Source: Castellaniella sp. S9 (GTDB taxonomy: Bacteria > Pseudomonadota > Gammaproteobacteria > Burkholderiales > Burkholderiaceae_B). Taken from it: DNA of 64,000 nt. The stretch lies in assembly GCF_027257175.1 (NCBI RefSeq), contig NZ_JAPFGD010000005.1:328447-392446 (forward strand), written 5' to 3'. The notes beneath the pieces are model-generated. The model made no database searches. It saw nothing but the letters and a program-made list of their open reading frames with translations, and was not told the origin of the DNA. Below, in pieces: positions 17,844 through 27,289 of this stretch. The number at the start of each line of letters is the position of its first letter. The stretch's first letter is position 1. The position numbers and the translations under genes were made by a program.

Positions 17844-19295
17844 ATGGGCACACACAGCGAAACGTACGATGTCGTTGTTGTCGGCGGCGGGGGATCCGGC
17901 CTCGCTGCCGCGATCGAGGCACGTGCCGCCGGTGCGCGCGTCTTGCTCGTCGAAAAGAACCCGAAGCTCGGCGGATCCACTGCCTGGTCGATCGGCTCCA
18001 TATCAGCCACTCAGACCCCGCATCAGCGTGCCAAGGGCATTACAGACGATCCACAGCACCATTGGGAGGACATGCCGGGTTTCGCCGGCGACCTGTCGGA
18101 CCGTGATAATGACGCGCTACGCAAAATTCTTTGCGATGAAGTCCCTGCAGCCTTCCAATGGCTGCTGGACTCGGGCGTCCGTTTCATGGGCCCCATGCCG
18201 GAGCCCCCGCATCGCCAGCCGCGGATGCATAACGTGCTGCCAAACTCGCGGGCATTCATATATCACCTCGAGCGCCGCGCACGGAAATCCGGCGTCATCA
18301 TCCGCTGTAATACACACGTCAGTGAGCTCGTCACCCAGGATGGACGTGTCATCGGTGTCCGGTGTCAAGGACAGCATAACGGTGGTGCCGTTTTGTACGG
18401 AACCAAAGGCGTCATTCTTGCGGCGGGCGATTTCACCAACAGTCCTGAACTCAAGGCTCGCTTCATGGGGCCGATCGAGGCCAAAGTCGAAGGCGTCAAC
18501 ATGACCGCCACCGGAGATGGCCAAACGATGGCTGAAGGGCTGGGGGCGACCATTCTGAACGGCGACCTGGCCTTGGGGCCCGAACTTCGCTTCGTGCCGC
18601 CCCTCAAGGAAACACTGGTTCGACGCCTGCCTCCGTGGCGGGCCCTGGCCGCCTTCATGCAATGGTCCATGGACCACATGCCTCAAGCATTGCTCAGGCC
18701 GTTCCTCATGCAGTTTCTGACGACGGCTCTGGCGCCTTCCCTGTCTTTGTTCGAGGCGGGCGCGGTACTGGTGAACCAGAGCGGCAAAGCCGTTCACGCC
18801 CGTCCTGAACGGCTGGCGTATGCGCTCGCCGGAGAGCCGAACAATCGCGGCTGGATCATACTCGACCACAGCGTTGCATCGCGCTTTTCCAGATGGCCGG
18901 ATTTCATTTCGACGGCGCCTGGCGTCGCTTATGCGTATCTGCCGGATTACGCACGCAACAGAAAAGACATCCACACACAGGCGCAGACCCTGGAATCCTT
19001 GGCCGAACATCTCGGAATGGACGAAGCCCTCCTGCAAAACGCCATGGAGGGTCGGCCGGCCATCGGACCTTATGTCGCACTCGGACCCGTTCGTCCAGTC
19101 TTCGTGCACAACGAGGGGGGACTGAAAGTGGACACCTCCCATCGCGTCCTGGATCGTCAAGGACAAGCCATCGAAGGTTTATATGCAGTGGGCTCGACTG
19201 GGCAAGGCGGCCTGTTATTGAAAGGGCACGGCCATCACCTGGCCTGGGCCTTCGTATCCGGCCGCAGGGCCGGAAAAATGGTTGCGTCGTTGTAG
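17844..19295 (+). CDS. FAD-dependent dehydrogenase, fumarate reductase/KstD superfamily
   Basis: A 483-residue flavoprotein with an N-terminal FAD motif (VVVVGGGGSGLAAAIEA, then EKNPKLGGSTAWSIGS) and a C-terminal loop GLYAVGSTGQGGLLLKGHGH. It belongs to the same superfamily as the protein at 11582 but is clearly divergent from it. The start at 17844, eight bases after the ThDP gene, removes an implausible N-terminal extension that would overlap that gene. No signal peptide. It probably introduces or reduces a C=C bond next to a carbonyl in the pathway encoded by this operon. Confidence 0.85.
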   Translation: MGTHSETYDVVVVGGGGSGLAAAIEARAAGARVLLVEKNPKLGGSTAWSIGSISATQTPHQRAKGITDDPQHHWEDMPGFAGDLSDRDNDALRKILCDEVPAAFQWLLDSGVRFMGPMPEPPHRQPRMHNVLPNSRAFIYHLERRARKSGVIIRCNTHVSELVTQDGRVIGVRCQGQHNGGAVLYGTKGVILAAGDFTNSPELKARFMGPIEAKVEGVNMTATGDGQTMAEGLGATILNGDLALGPELRFVPPLKETLVRRLPPWRALAAFMQWSMDHMPQALLRPFLMQFLTTALAPSLSLFEAGAVLVNQSGKAVHARPERLAYALAGEPNNRGWIILDHSVASRFSRWPDFISTAPGVAYAYLPDYARNRKDIHTQAQTLESLAEHLGMDEALLQNAMEGRPAIGPYVALGPVRPVFVHNEGGLKVDTSHRVLDRQGQAIEGLYAVGSTGQGGLLLKGHGHHLAWAFVSGRRAGKMVASL

Positions 19296-19354
19296 GACGC
19301 AATAACCCGAAGCCACGAACGGCAACGGATCTTACACAAAAGGAGACGTGCGAC

Positions 19355-20602
19355 ATGAAGAGCACCACCACACACAAGAAACACCCCCCCTTTCGTATGG
19401 CGGCCTATGGTTCGAGCCTGCTGATGGCCATGCTGCTTGGCGCTTCCGCCGGCGCCTATGCACAGGATACAGGGCCCATCAAGATCGGTATGGTATTTCC
19501 CAAACAGGGGCCAAGCGCCTCGATTGGCGAGTACTTGTCCCGGGGCGCGATGCTCGCGGTCGAGCAGCACGGCAAGGTGCTCGACCGCGACGTCGAGATC
19601 ATCTTCCTGGACGAATCGAACGCGCAGGCCGCCCAGCAGAATTTCCAGAAACTCGTGGATGAGCACCAGGTCGTCGGTGTCGTCGGCGCCAACAGCAGCG
19701 CATCGGCACTGGCCATGGCCGGCGTCGCGGAACGCACAAAAACGCCGCTGATCGCTGCCGGGGCCGCGGCGCGCGAAGTCACGGGTTCGAACTGCAACCG
19801 CTACACCTTCCGATTCCAGGCCACGGTTCCCGTACAAATGGCCGGCCTGATGCCGACCGTCGAGAAACAAGGCAAGAATGCCTACTTCATCACGGCAGCC
19901 TATGCGTTCGGCCAGGACATCCTGCGCACCGGCCAAACCATACTGGAAAAATCCGGAGGCACAGTAGCCGGCATCGACGAAGTACCGCTCAATACGGCGG
20001 ACTACAGCTCCTATGTTCTCAAGATCCGATCCGCCAAACCGGATGCCGTCGTAGGCGGGCTGGTCGGCCAGGACCTCTCCAGCTTTCTCAAACAATGGAA
20101 TGCGATGAATATGAAGGGCAAGATCCCCTTCTATGAAATCGCCGTCAGCGACACGGATTTCTGGGATGTCGGGCCTGAGGCGTCAACCGGAACGTATGTA
20201 AAGCCCTGGTACTACAACGATCCGGCCAACAGCGCAGCTGAAAAGGCGTTTACCAAGGCGTTTACAGACCAGTTCGGCAAGCCGCCCTCCGACAAGGCCT
20301 ACTCCGGCTGGCTGTCGATGCGCTCACTGCTGGATTCGATCGACGCGGCGAAATCGACGGACAGCAAGGCTGTGGTCCAGGCCCTCGAGCAATGGAAGGA
20401 CACCAAAGGAGCATTTCCCGCCTATTACCGCACATGGGATCACCAACTGATCCGCCCGTCGGTCATCGTCACCATCAAAGACAACATCACCGACAAATGG
20501 GACTTCTTTGATGTCGACAGCCACACCAGCAAAACGGAGGAAGACACTCTGAAGGATTTCGGAACCAAGGAAGAAGTCGGCTGCAACATGCCGTCCTTGT
20601 AG
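19355..20602 (+). CDS. ABC transporter solute-binding protein (Liv/amide type)
   Basis: A 415-residue periplasmic binding protein of the branched-chain amino acid/amide class (Peripla_BP_6). A signal peptide (MAMLLGASAGAYA) ends before QDTGPIKIG, followed by the diagnostic GMVFPKQGPSASIGEYLSRG. AGGAG precedes the ATG. Family members bind amino acids, urea, amides and many aromatic or carboxylate compounds, so the ligand is open; the operon suggests the pathway substrate. It is paralogous to the binding protein at 27422: both have a CNRYTF segment, WDHQL near the end and a Cys close to the C-terminus (GCNMPSL here). Confidence 0.93.
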   Translation: MKSTTTHKKHPPFRMAAYGSSLLMAMLLGASAGAYAQDTGPIKIGMVFPKQGPSASIGEYLSRGAMLAVEQHGKVLDRDVEIIFLDESNAQAAQQNFQKLVDEHQVVGVVGANSSASALAMAGVAERTKTPLIAAGAAAREVTGSNCNRYTFRFQATVPVQMAGLMPTVEKQGKNAYFITAAYAFGQDILRTGQTILEKSGGTVAGIDEVPLNTADYSSYVLKIRSAKPDAVVGGLVGQDLSSFLKQWNAMNMKGKIPFYEIAVSDTDFWDVGPEASTGTYVKPWYYNDPANSAAEKAFTKAFTDQFGKPPSDKAYSGWLSMRSLLDSIDAAKSTDSKAVVQALEQWKDTKGAFPAYYRTWDHQLIRPSVIVTIKDNITDKWDFFDVDSHTSKTEEDTLKDFGTKEEVGCNMPSL

Positions 20603-20635
20603 CCACTCCTTCATTTCAGTCCGGGAGTTCGCACC

Positions 20636-21508
20636 ATGTTCAATGAGATTGTCCTGTCGCAGGCGGCCAATGGGGTCGTGCTGGGTTTCCTCTATGTGCT
20701 GATTGCGGCGGGCCTTTCCATCACCTTCGGGCTGCTGGGGGTGATTAATTTCGCACATGGTGCGTTCTTTGCGCTGGGAGCCTATTTCGGCCTGATGCTG
20801 TACCAGTGGTTCGGGTGGGCTGCGGTTCCCCTCGCACCCGTCCTCGTTGCCGTGGTAGGCATGCTGGTGGAGATCGTCCTCATCCGGCGCTTGTACGGCA
20901 AAGAGCCACTGTTGAGCCTGATCGTCACTTTTGCCCTGGCGCTGTTGATCGAGGCCATCATCCGCTTCATCTGGGGAGCGGACGGCAAGCCATTCAGTGC
21001 GCCGCCATTTCTGAATGGGGTATTCGAAGCCGGCCCCCTCCTGATGACCAGCTACCGGGTCGCGGTCCTGGTGGCGACGGTCCTGACACTGGCCGCACTG
21101 TGGGCCTTCCTCGTGTTCACGCCTTATGGCCGGATTCTGCGCGCGGGCAGCCGGGATCCTGAGATGGTCGAGATGCTGGGCATCCGGCTGCCGCGGGTCA
21201 TGACTGCCGTATTTGGCCTGGGCTGCGGCCTCGCCGCCATCGCAGGAGTGCTTGCCGGACCCTTATGGAATGTATCTCCGTCGATGTCGGCCAGCGCCGT
21301 CATGCCGGCCTTCGTCATCGTCACGATCGGCGGCCTGGGCTCATTGCGAGGGGCAACGGTTGCCGGCTTGCTGGTCGGCATCGTGACGACACTGACCATA
21401 CAGTTCTATCCCCATGCCGCGGGGGCAGCCATGTACGTATTCATGTTCCTTATTTTATTGCTGCGGCCACGCGGCTTGCTCGGTGAACGATGGGAGCGTT
21501 TCGAATGA
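20636..21508 (+). CDS. Branched-chain amino acid-type ABC permease (LivH-like)
   Basis: A 290-residue inner-membrane permease with about eight hydrophobic segments. VLGFLYVLIAAGLSITFGLL, followed by GVINFAHGAFFALGAY, is the LivH signature. The last codons overlap the start of the LivMGF fusion (ATGA), so it is co-translated with its partner subunit. Substrate is determined by the binding protein encoded just upstream. Confidence 0.93.
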   Translation: MFNEIVLSQAANGVVLGFLYVLIAAGLSITFGLLGVINFAHGAFFALGAYFGLMLYQWFGWAAVPLAPVLVAVVGMLVEIVLIRRLYGKEPLLSLIVTFALALLIEAIIRFIWGADGKPFSAPPFLNGVFEAGPLLMTSYRVAVLVATVLTLAALWAFLVFTPYGRILRAGSRDPEMVEMLGIRLPRVMTAVFGLGCGLAAIAGVLAGPLWNVSPSMSASAVMPAFVIVTIGGLGSLRGATVAGLLVGIVTTLTIQFYPHAAGAAMYVFMFLILLLRPRGLLGERWERFE

Positions 21509-24057
21509 AAGGCGCGCACAAAGCCCTCCATCCGGTTCTAGCTATCGCGGCATTCCTGCTGGTGCTGACCGCCGGCGTGCTGATGCTCGGCATGCCGGTC
21601 TCCAAGATTACGCAGGTCGCCATCTATACCTTGTACGGTATCGGCGTGAACTTCCTGATCGGCTATGTGGGCCTCGTGCCTTTCGGGGCATCGTTCTTCT
21701 TTGGCGTCGCCAGCTATAGCGTAGCGGTGATCGCAAAAACGTTGGCAACGAACGAGTTCGTCGCCCTGGCCTTTACCGTGTTGTTCTCGCTGGGCCTCGC
21801 GCTGGCCTTGGGTGCAGTGATCTTAAGGCGTCGGGGCCTCTACTTTTCCCTCCTCACACTGGCCTGCTCCCAGATCGCGTTCGAAATTTCATATAGCTGG
21901 ACCTCTGTGACCGGCGGGGAAAATGGAATTCAGGATGTGCCGCGGCCGCTCTTTGGCTCGACCTTGGCATTTCATTTCTTTACGATCGCCGTGGTGCTGG
22001 CATCGATCTACGTTCTATGGCGTATCGTTCATTCACCATTCGGCCGGGTGCTGCAGGCCATACGCGACAATGAGCAACGCGTTTCCAGCCTCGGCTTCAA
22101 CGCCTTCTCCTTGAAGCTCGCGGCCTTCTGCCTCTCTGGAATACTGGTTGGTATCGGTGGCGGCCTCATGGCCTTGCTCCTGCGCGGCGCATACGCCAAC
22201 AACCTCAGCTGGCAGCACGCCGGTGACCCGGTGCTGATGGCCGCCCTGGGAGGCGTCCACCATTTTCTCGGCCCTCTCTGGGGGGCGGCCACCTTCATCA
22301 TTCTCGAGGATCGCCTGAGCGCCATCACAGAGAACTGGTGGCTGATGTTCGCCCCCATCATCATTCTGTTCGCCATCCTGTCCCCCGAGGGCATGCACGG
22401 GATATTGCGACGAATCACGGGCCGCGACGCGCGCTGGACGCTGGTGCGCCACCAGATCCCCCCGCGCCCCGCATCAATCACCCCCTATGCGCCGCCTCCC
22501 CAAGAAGAACGGGCCGGCAGTTCCGATGCACCCATTCTCTCGGTCCGCGGAATGTCCAAGCAATTCGGATCGATCGTCACATCACGGGATATATCGCTAG
22601 ACGTTCACGATAAGCGGCTACACAGCTTGATTGGACCCAACGGCGCCGGCAAGACGACCTTCTTCAACATCCTGACGGGCCTGCTTCGGGCGGATGTCGG
22701 CACAGTCCTGCTGGAAGGCCGGGATATCACCCATATGTCCACCCATCAGCGTGTCCGATGCGGACTTTCGCGGTCATTCCAGATTCTGAGCATTTTTCCG
22801 AACCTGACCACCTTCGAGAACGTTCGAGTCGCCGTGCAGGGCAGATCGGGACCATGGGGCGGCTTCTGGCTCGATGCCTATCAGAATGAAGCGGACAATG
22901 CCCGCGTATGGTCGCTGCTGGACGCGGTCGGACTCACCGACCGGGCAGCCGATCTCTGTTCAGAACTGTCGCACGGGGAAAAGAGGTTACTGGAGATCAC
23001 CCTATCCTTGGCTGGGAACGCACGTGTCTTGCTCCTCGACGAACCGCTGGCTGGCCTGAGCGAAGCGGATCGCGAAACTGTATCGGCCCTAATTGTCAGA
23101 TTGGCGCGTAGCCATGCCGTTCTTCTGATCGAGCACGACATCGACCGGGTTCTGGCGCTGTCCGACAGGATTACCGTACTGCATCAAGGCAAGCTCATCG
23201 CCGATGGCGCGCCCCAAGACGTCGCCAAGCATCCAGACGTCATTGCCGCCTATATGGGGGAACAGCATGGCAAACCCGCACAGGAGAAGGCCGAAACCGT
23301 AACCGACGCCGCACCAAGCCAGGCTTCGTCCACATCATCAAACGTCCAACCACTGCTGGAGCTCATCGGCGTCAAGGCAGGCTATGGTGGGGGAACCGTA
23401 CTCGATGGTATCGATCTCGTCGTCCATCCCAACGAAGTCGTCGCACTGCTCGGTCGAAACGGCGTCGGAAAAAGCACCACGCTGCGCACCATCATGGGCA
23501 CCGTACGCGTCAGCGCGGGAGAGATGCGCTTCAAGGGGCGCGATATCGCCCGCCTGCGTCCAGACGAGATCAATCGGCAAGGCATCGCCATCGTGCCGGA
23601 AGGTCGCCGCCTGTTCCCCAACCTCACTGTCCAGGAAAACCTCCGCATTGCGGCGCGGGCGGGAGGCTCGAGCATGGAAGAAGTCTACGACCTGTTTCCA
23701 AAGCTGCGGGTGCTGGCAAAATCCAAAGCGGAGAACTTGTCAGGCGGGGAACGTCAAATGGTTGCCGTAGCACGCGCGCTGATGTCGCCTGCAAGCCTCA
23801 TATTGCTCGACGAACCCTTCGAAGGGCTCGCACCCGCGATCGTCCAGGATATCCGCGTAGCCGTTCAGCGCATATCGCATCAGGTCAGCATGATCCTCGT
23901 GGAGCACCACGCGGAATCCGCGCTGTTGCTCTCCGACAGAGCCTACGTATTGGTCAATGGCCGGATCGCATATGCCGGCACTGCGGCTGAGCTCAATGCG
24001 GACAGCGACCTGCAACAACGCCTGCTCGGCGTCGGACAACAACGGGAGGCGGCATGA
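21505..24057 (+). CDS. LivM-LivG-LivF triple fusion ABC transporter protein
   Basis: One 850-residue polypeptide carries three usual subunits. Residues 1-300 are a LivM-type permease (FGASFFFGVASYSVAVIA). After a proline-rich linker (about 310-340) comes a LivG-type ATPase with Walker A GPNGAGKTT (about 376-384), signature LSHGEKR (about 487) and Walker B VLLLDEPLAG. After a second linker rich in Ala/Ser/Thr comes a LivF-type ATPase with Walker A GRNGVGKST (about 650), LSGGERQ and ILLDEPFEG. Both ATPases look active. The start at 21505 overlaps the permease stop. LivM-LivG fusions are well known; the triple arrangement is less usual and occurs twice in this window. Confidence 0.92.
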   Translation: MKGAHKALHPVLAIAAFLLVLTAGVLMLGMPVSKITQVAIYTLYGIGVNFLIGYVGLVPFGASFFFGVASYSVAVIAKTLATNEFVALAFTVLFSLGLALALGAVILRRRGLYFSLLTLACSQIAFEISYSWTSVTGGENGIQDVPRPLFGSTLAFHFFTIAVVLASIYVLWRIVHSPFGRVLQAIRDNEQRVSSLGFNAFSLKLAAFCLSGILVGIGGGLMALLLRGAYANNLSWQHAGDPVLMAALGGVHHFLGPLWGAATFIILEDRLSAITENWWLMFAPIIILFAILSPEGMHGILRRITGRDARWTLVRHQIPPRPASITPYAPPPQEERAGSSDAPILSVRGMSKQFGSIVTSRDISLDVHDKRLHSLIGPNGAGKTTFFNILTGLLRADVGTVLLEGRDITHMSTHQRVRCGLSRSFQILSIFPNLTTFENVRVAVQGRSGPWGGFWLDAYQNEADNARVWSLLDAVGLTDRAADLCSELSHGEKRLLEITLSLAGNARVLLLDEPLAGLSEADRETVSALIVRLARSHAVLLIEHDIDRVLALSDRITVLHQGKLIADGAPQDVAKHPDVIAAYMGEQHGKPAQEKAETVTDAAPSQASSTSSNVQPLLELIGVKAGYGGGTVLDGIDLVVHPNEVVALLGRNGVGKSTTLRTIMGTVRVSAGEMRFKGRDIARLRPDEINRQGIAIVPEGRRLFPNLTVQENLRIAARAGGSSMEEVYDLFPKLRVLAKSKAENLSGGERQMVAVARALMSPASLILLDEPFEGLAPAIVQDIRVAVQRISHQVSMILVEHHAESALLLSDRAYVLVNGRIAYAGTAAELNADSDLQQRLLGVGQQREAA

Positions 24058-24887
24058 CACGTCCTCCAGCCGGCATCAATACCTATGGGTATATATGGTC
24101 CCATCCGCTGAAAAGCTGTCTCGAACAGCTCGCGCCGTTCGGATATCGGGAATTCGAGGGTGTGATCAATCCGCCTCACCTCGATTTTGAAGCCTCCACC
24201 ACCGAGCGGCGGGCACTGCGTGCCTACATGGATGGCGAGGGCCTGTCGTTCACATCGCTGAATCTCCCCAGCCTGGATACGAATCTGGCAAGCCCATTCG
24301 CGCATACTCGTGACTATACGATCACGATGTTCCAGCAAGCCCTGGTCCTGGCGGCCGACATCGGCGCACCCCTCCTGGTGACAGTGCCCGGACGCGTCAA
24401 TCCTTTGCTGCCTTGTCCTCGGAAAATGTCCAGGAATTTTGTGCAGGACACGATTGGCGAGCTGATTCCGTTCGCGCGAAACCTGGGCGTGGGATTGGCG
24501 ATAGAGAATGTACCCTTCGCGGCCCTGCCCAGATCCAGCGACATTCGATCTTTCCTCGACGAGATGGGAAATGCGGATGTGCTTTGTGCCTGCTATGACG
24601 TCGCCAACGCCCATTTTATCCACGAAGCCCCGAAGGAAGGCATCGACGTCCTAGGTGGGCGCATCCGGTTGGTGCACTGCTCGGACACGACACGCAATGC
24701 CTGGCGCCACGATCCTGTTGGAAAGGGCGACGTCCCCTTCGGTGGGCTTGCTGCGGCCCTTCAGACGCAAGCTTATGAGGGACCGATTCTGCTCGAGATT
24801 ATTGACCAAGACGCCCTGGGCTCGATCCTCCACAGTCACGACGCTCTGGCTGATCATGGCCTGGTCGCAATCAGGAAACCACGATGA
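24054..24887 (+). CDS. Sugar phosphate isomerase/epimerase-like TIM barrel protein
   Basis: A 277-residue protein of the xylose-isomerase-like TIM-barrel superfamily (AP endonuclease 2 fold), which includes IolE, IolI and hydroxypyruvate isomerase. Recognisable parts are LGVGLAIENVPF (metal-ligand Glu), CACYDVANAHF, RIRLVHCSDTTRN and GPILLEIID (C-terminal Glu). Metal-dependent isomerisation, epimerisation or dehydration of a polyol or keto acid is expected. It is translationally coupled at both ends (ATGA overlaps with the transporter fusion and with the epimerase), so it belongs to the pathway. Confidence 0.82.
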   Translation: MTRPPAGINTYGYIWSHPLKSCLEQLAPFGYREFEGVINPPHLDFEASTTERRALRAYMDGEGLSFTSLNLPSLDTNLASPFAHTRDYTITMFQQALVLAADIGAPLLVTVPGRVNPLLPCPRKMSRNFVQDTIGELIPFARNLGVGLAIENVPFAALPRSSDIRSFLDEMGNADVLCACYDVANAHFIHEAPKEGIDVLGGRIRLVHCSDTTRNAWRHDPVGKGDVPFGGLAAALQTQAYEGPILLEIIDQDALGSILHSHDALADHGLVAIRKPR

Positions 24888-25825
24888 CCACGAAACAACC
24901 GGCCCATTTCGATCCGGACAAGCCCAGAGTCCTGGTGACCGGCGCCGCGGGCTTGCTGGGCAGGCACGTTGTGCGCGAGCTCCTGCGCAAAGGCCTCCAG
25001 GTCCGGGGGCTGGATCTGCGCCAAGCCGAGGAGCCCATCGACTGGCAGACGGGCGACATCACCGATCTCGACTGTCTGCGGCGTGCAGTTGAGGGCTGCT
25101 TCGCCGTCCTGCACATTGCCGCCAGGCCCAACATCTGGGCGGGCGACGGGGACGATATCCTGCGCATCAACACCATAGGCGCCTGGAACGCATTTCGTGC
25201 CGGCGAAGAAGCAGGCATCCGGCGTGTGGTGTTCTGCTCGAGCGATTCCGTGGCCGGCTACACCGTGCGCGAAGGCGCGATGGTCCCGCCTGACTATGTG
25301 CCCGTGGATCTGGCTCATCCCCTGCGAGCCACCGATCCCTACGCCCTCAGCAAAGTCCTGGGCGAGGACATCGGCAGGTCCTTTGCGCTACGAGGGCTCG
25401 AGGTCATCGCCTTGCGCACCGTATTCGTCGCCTACCCCGAGATGGAAGGCGAGATTCGCGCCCGCGCGCAGGACCCGGAGCACTACACCGGCCGAAAGGC
25501 CGGCGGGCCATCCTCCGCAGGCGGTGGCCCGTTGTTCAATCACATTGACCCCCGTGACCTTGCCCGCGCATTTTGGCTGGCCCTGCAAATGCAAGCACCC
25601 GGAACACCGGCTTGCCCCTTCGAGGCCTTCTATCTCGCCGCCAGGGACACACTGGCCCCTGAACCGACCGTCCAACGGCTGGAGCGCATCCTGGGTCGAT
25701 CGGTCGACGTCAAAAATCCTGAACTGTACCGTCAGAATCCTTATGCATCGCTCTACGACCTGCGACCCGCGCAAGAGCGACTGGGTTTCATCCCTGAATT
25801 CAGTCAACGCAGCCTGATCGAATAG
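24884..25825 (+). CDS. NAD(P)-dependent epimerase/dehydratase (extended SDR)
   Basis: A 313-residue extended short-chain dehydrogenase. Nucleotide-binding motif TGAAGLLG (19-26), ARPNIWAGDGDD loop, and catalytic Tyr/Lys in ATDPYALSKVLG. These enzymes oxidise a hydroxyl on a sugar or cyclitol, often transiently for epimerisation. Coupled to the upstream TIM-barrel gene by an ATGA overlap. Paralogous to the enzyme at 26286. Confidence 0.87.
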   Translation: MTTKQPAHFDPDKPRVLVTGAAGLLGRHVVRELLRKGLQVRGLDLRQAEEPIDWQTGDITDLDCLRRAVEGCFAVLHIAARPNIWAGDGDDILRINTIGAWNAFRAGEEAGIRRVVFCSSDSVAGYTVREGAMVPPDYVPVDLAHPLRATDPYALSKVLGEDIGRSFALRGLEVIALRTVFVAYPEMEGEIRARAQDPEHYTGRKAGGPSSAGGGPLFNHIDPRDLARAFWLALQMQAPGTPACPFEAFYLAARDTLAPEPTVQRLERILGRSVDVKNPELYRQNPYASLYDLRPAQERLGFIPEFSQRSLIE

Positions 25826-25864
25826 AGACCAGGATCATTCCCCCAACATCCCAGGAGACACATC

Positions 25865-26272
25865 ATGAATGCTCAAAACCCACGGACCAACGAAGACCAC
25901 CCGACCAAGCCGTATGCCCCCTCCGTCACCCGCAATCTCGCGGAGCTCTTCTGGATCGAATACCCGGGCCATCACCACCAGGCACTCTCAAAGGCCATCG
26001 TCACACCGGAGCAGAACGGCAGCAAGTTCTTTGACCACCGGATTTCCTGTTATGAACCCGGTGCGTTTGTCGAAAGCCACGTCCACAAGGTCCAGGAACA
26101 GATCTACCACGTACTCAGCGGAGAAGGCGTACTGATTACCGATGGTGAACGACGCGTGGTCCGCGCCAACGACGTGGCGTTCATTCCGCCGGGTGTAGTG
26201 CACGAGTTGCACTGCACGGGGACCGAGACACTGGTATTCCTGGTCATCACCACCCCGCCGACGGATGAATGA
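25865..26272 (+). CDS. Cupin-domain protein
   Basis: A 135-residue single-domain cupin. Motif 1 reads HVHKVQEQIYHVLSGEG (metal-binding His, His and Glu), motif 2 is PPGVVHELHCTG (third His). Small cupins of this form are isomerases, dioxygenases or ligand sensors. CCCAGGAGAC precedes the ATG. It sits between two epimerase genes in the operon and may act on the same sugar-like or dione intermediate; a sensory role cannot be excluded. Confidence 0.85.
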   Translation: MNAQNPRTNEDHPTKPYAPSVTRNLAELFWIEYPGHHHQALSKAIVTPEQNGSKFFDHRISCYEPGAFVESHVHKVQEQIYHVLSGEGVLITDGERRVVRANDVAFIPPGVVHELHCTGTETLVFLVITTPPTDE

Positions 26273-26285
26273 GGAGAGGCGCAAC

Positions 26286-27254
26286 ATGTCGCGGAAAATT
26301 CTTGTCACTGGGGCTTCTGGCTGGCTGGGGATCGCAATCGTCAAGGCGCTGCTGGCGCGTGGTGACCATGTCGTGTCACTGGACCTGCGATCATCGCCCG
26401 CATCGATCGAGCTAGCCGCGGCGCAACCCGCACTGACATTGGTCGAGGCGGATCTCGGGGAGTGGAGCCAGGTCGTCGATGTCTTCATCACTCACCAGCC
26501 GACAGCAGTCGTCCATACCGCCGCGATTGTCGGAGTCGTGTTGGCTGCGGACGTGCCCATCAAAGCCCTGCGGGTCAACACCGAGGGCTCGATCAATTTA
26601 TTTGAGGCGATGCGCCACCATGGCGTCAAACGGGTGGTTCATGTCAGCACCGAAGAAACCTATGGCGACTTCACCGCGCCTATCATTACCGAAGAACACC
26701 CCCAAAAACCCACCAGCATCTACGGCTTGACCAAACTCGCCACTGAGCATTACGGCCGCATCTACACGGATCGCTATGGCCTGGAATGCATCAATGCACG
26801 CACATGTTGGGTCTACGGCCCCAAGCTGCCCAGGGCGCGTGTTCCCAAGGTATTTATCGACGCCGCACTGGAAGGAACCGCTTACCACCTGAAAACCGGC
26901 GGTGATCTGGCGGTGGACCAGGTCTATATCGACGATACAGTGGCCGGCGTCCTATTGGCCCTGGACAAAGAAAACCATCGGTTCGACGCCTACCACATCG
27001 CAACGGGGCAGGCGCCCACCATCGATGACGTGGCCAGGCTCGTCCGTGAATTCATCCCCGACGCCGACGTCTCGACAGCCCCAGGCCCGTACCTGCACGG
27101 CGATCAGTTCCCAACGGCTCGCAAAGGCGCATTGGATATCAGCAGAGCACAGGCGGAATTGGGATACAGCCCTCGATACGATCTACGTGCCGGCATCGAA
27201 AAATCCATTCGCGCAGCCAAAGCGGAACGAACAGGCGCGAGCAGCGAGAAATAA
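26286..27254 (+). CDS. NAD-dependent epimerase/dehydratase (extended SDR)
   Basis: A 322-residue extended SDR with VTGASGWLG (7-15) and catalytic Tyr/Lys in TSIYGLTKLATEHY; LECINARTCWVYGP follows. The ATG at 26286 is chosen because GGAGAGG lies just ahead; an ATG 21 bases earlier overlaps the cupin gene without a ribosome site. Last gene of the operon started by the ALDH. Having two members of the family in one operon suggests sequential oxidation/epimerisation of a hydroxylated substrate. Confidence 0.87.
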   Translation: MSRKILVTGASGWLGIAIVKALLARGDHVVSLDLRSSPASIELAAAQPALTLVEADLGEWSQVVDVFITHQPTAVVHTAAIVGVVLAADVPIKALRVNTEGSINLFEAMRHHGVKRVVHVSTEETYGDFTAPIITEEHPQKPTSIYGLTKLATEHYGRIYTDRYGLECINARTCWVYGPKLPRARVPKVFIDAALEGTAYHLKTGGDLAVDQVYIDDTVAGVLLALDKENHRFDAYHIATGQAPTIDDVARLVREFIPDADVSTAPGPYLHGDQFPTARKGALDISRAQAELGYSPRYDLRAGIEKSIRAAKAERTGASSEK

Positions 27255-27289
27255 AGGAGGTCGAGCATGGCGGGGCCATAGGAATAGCC

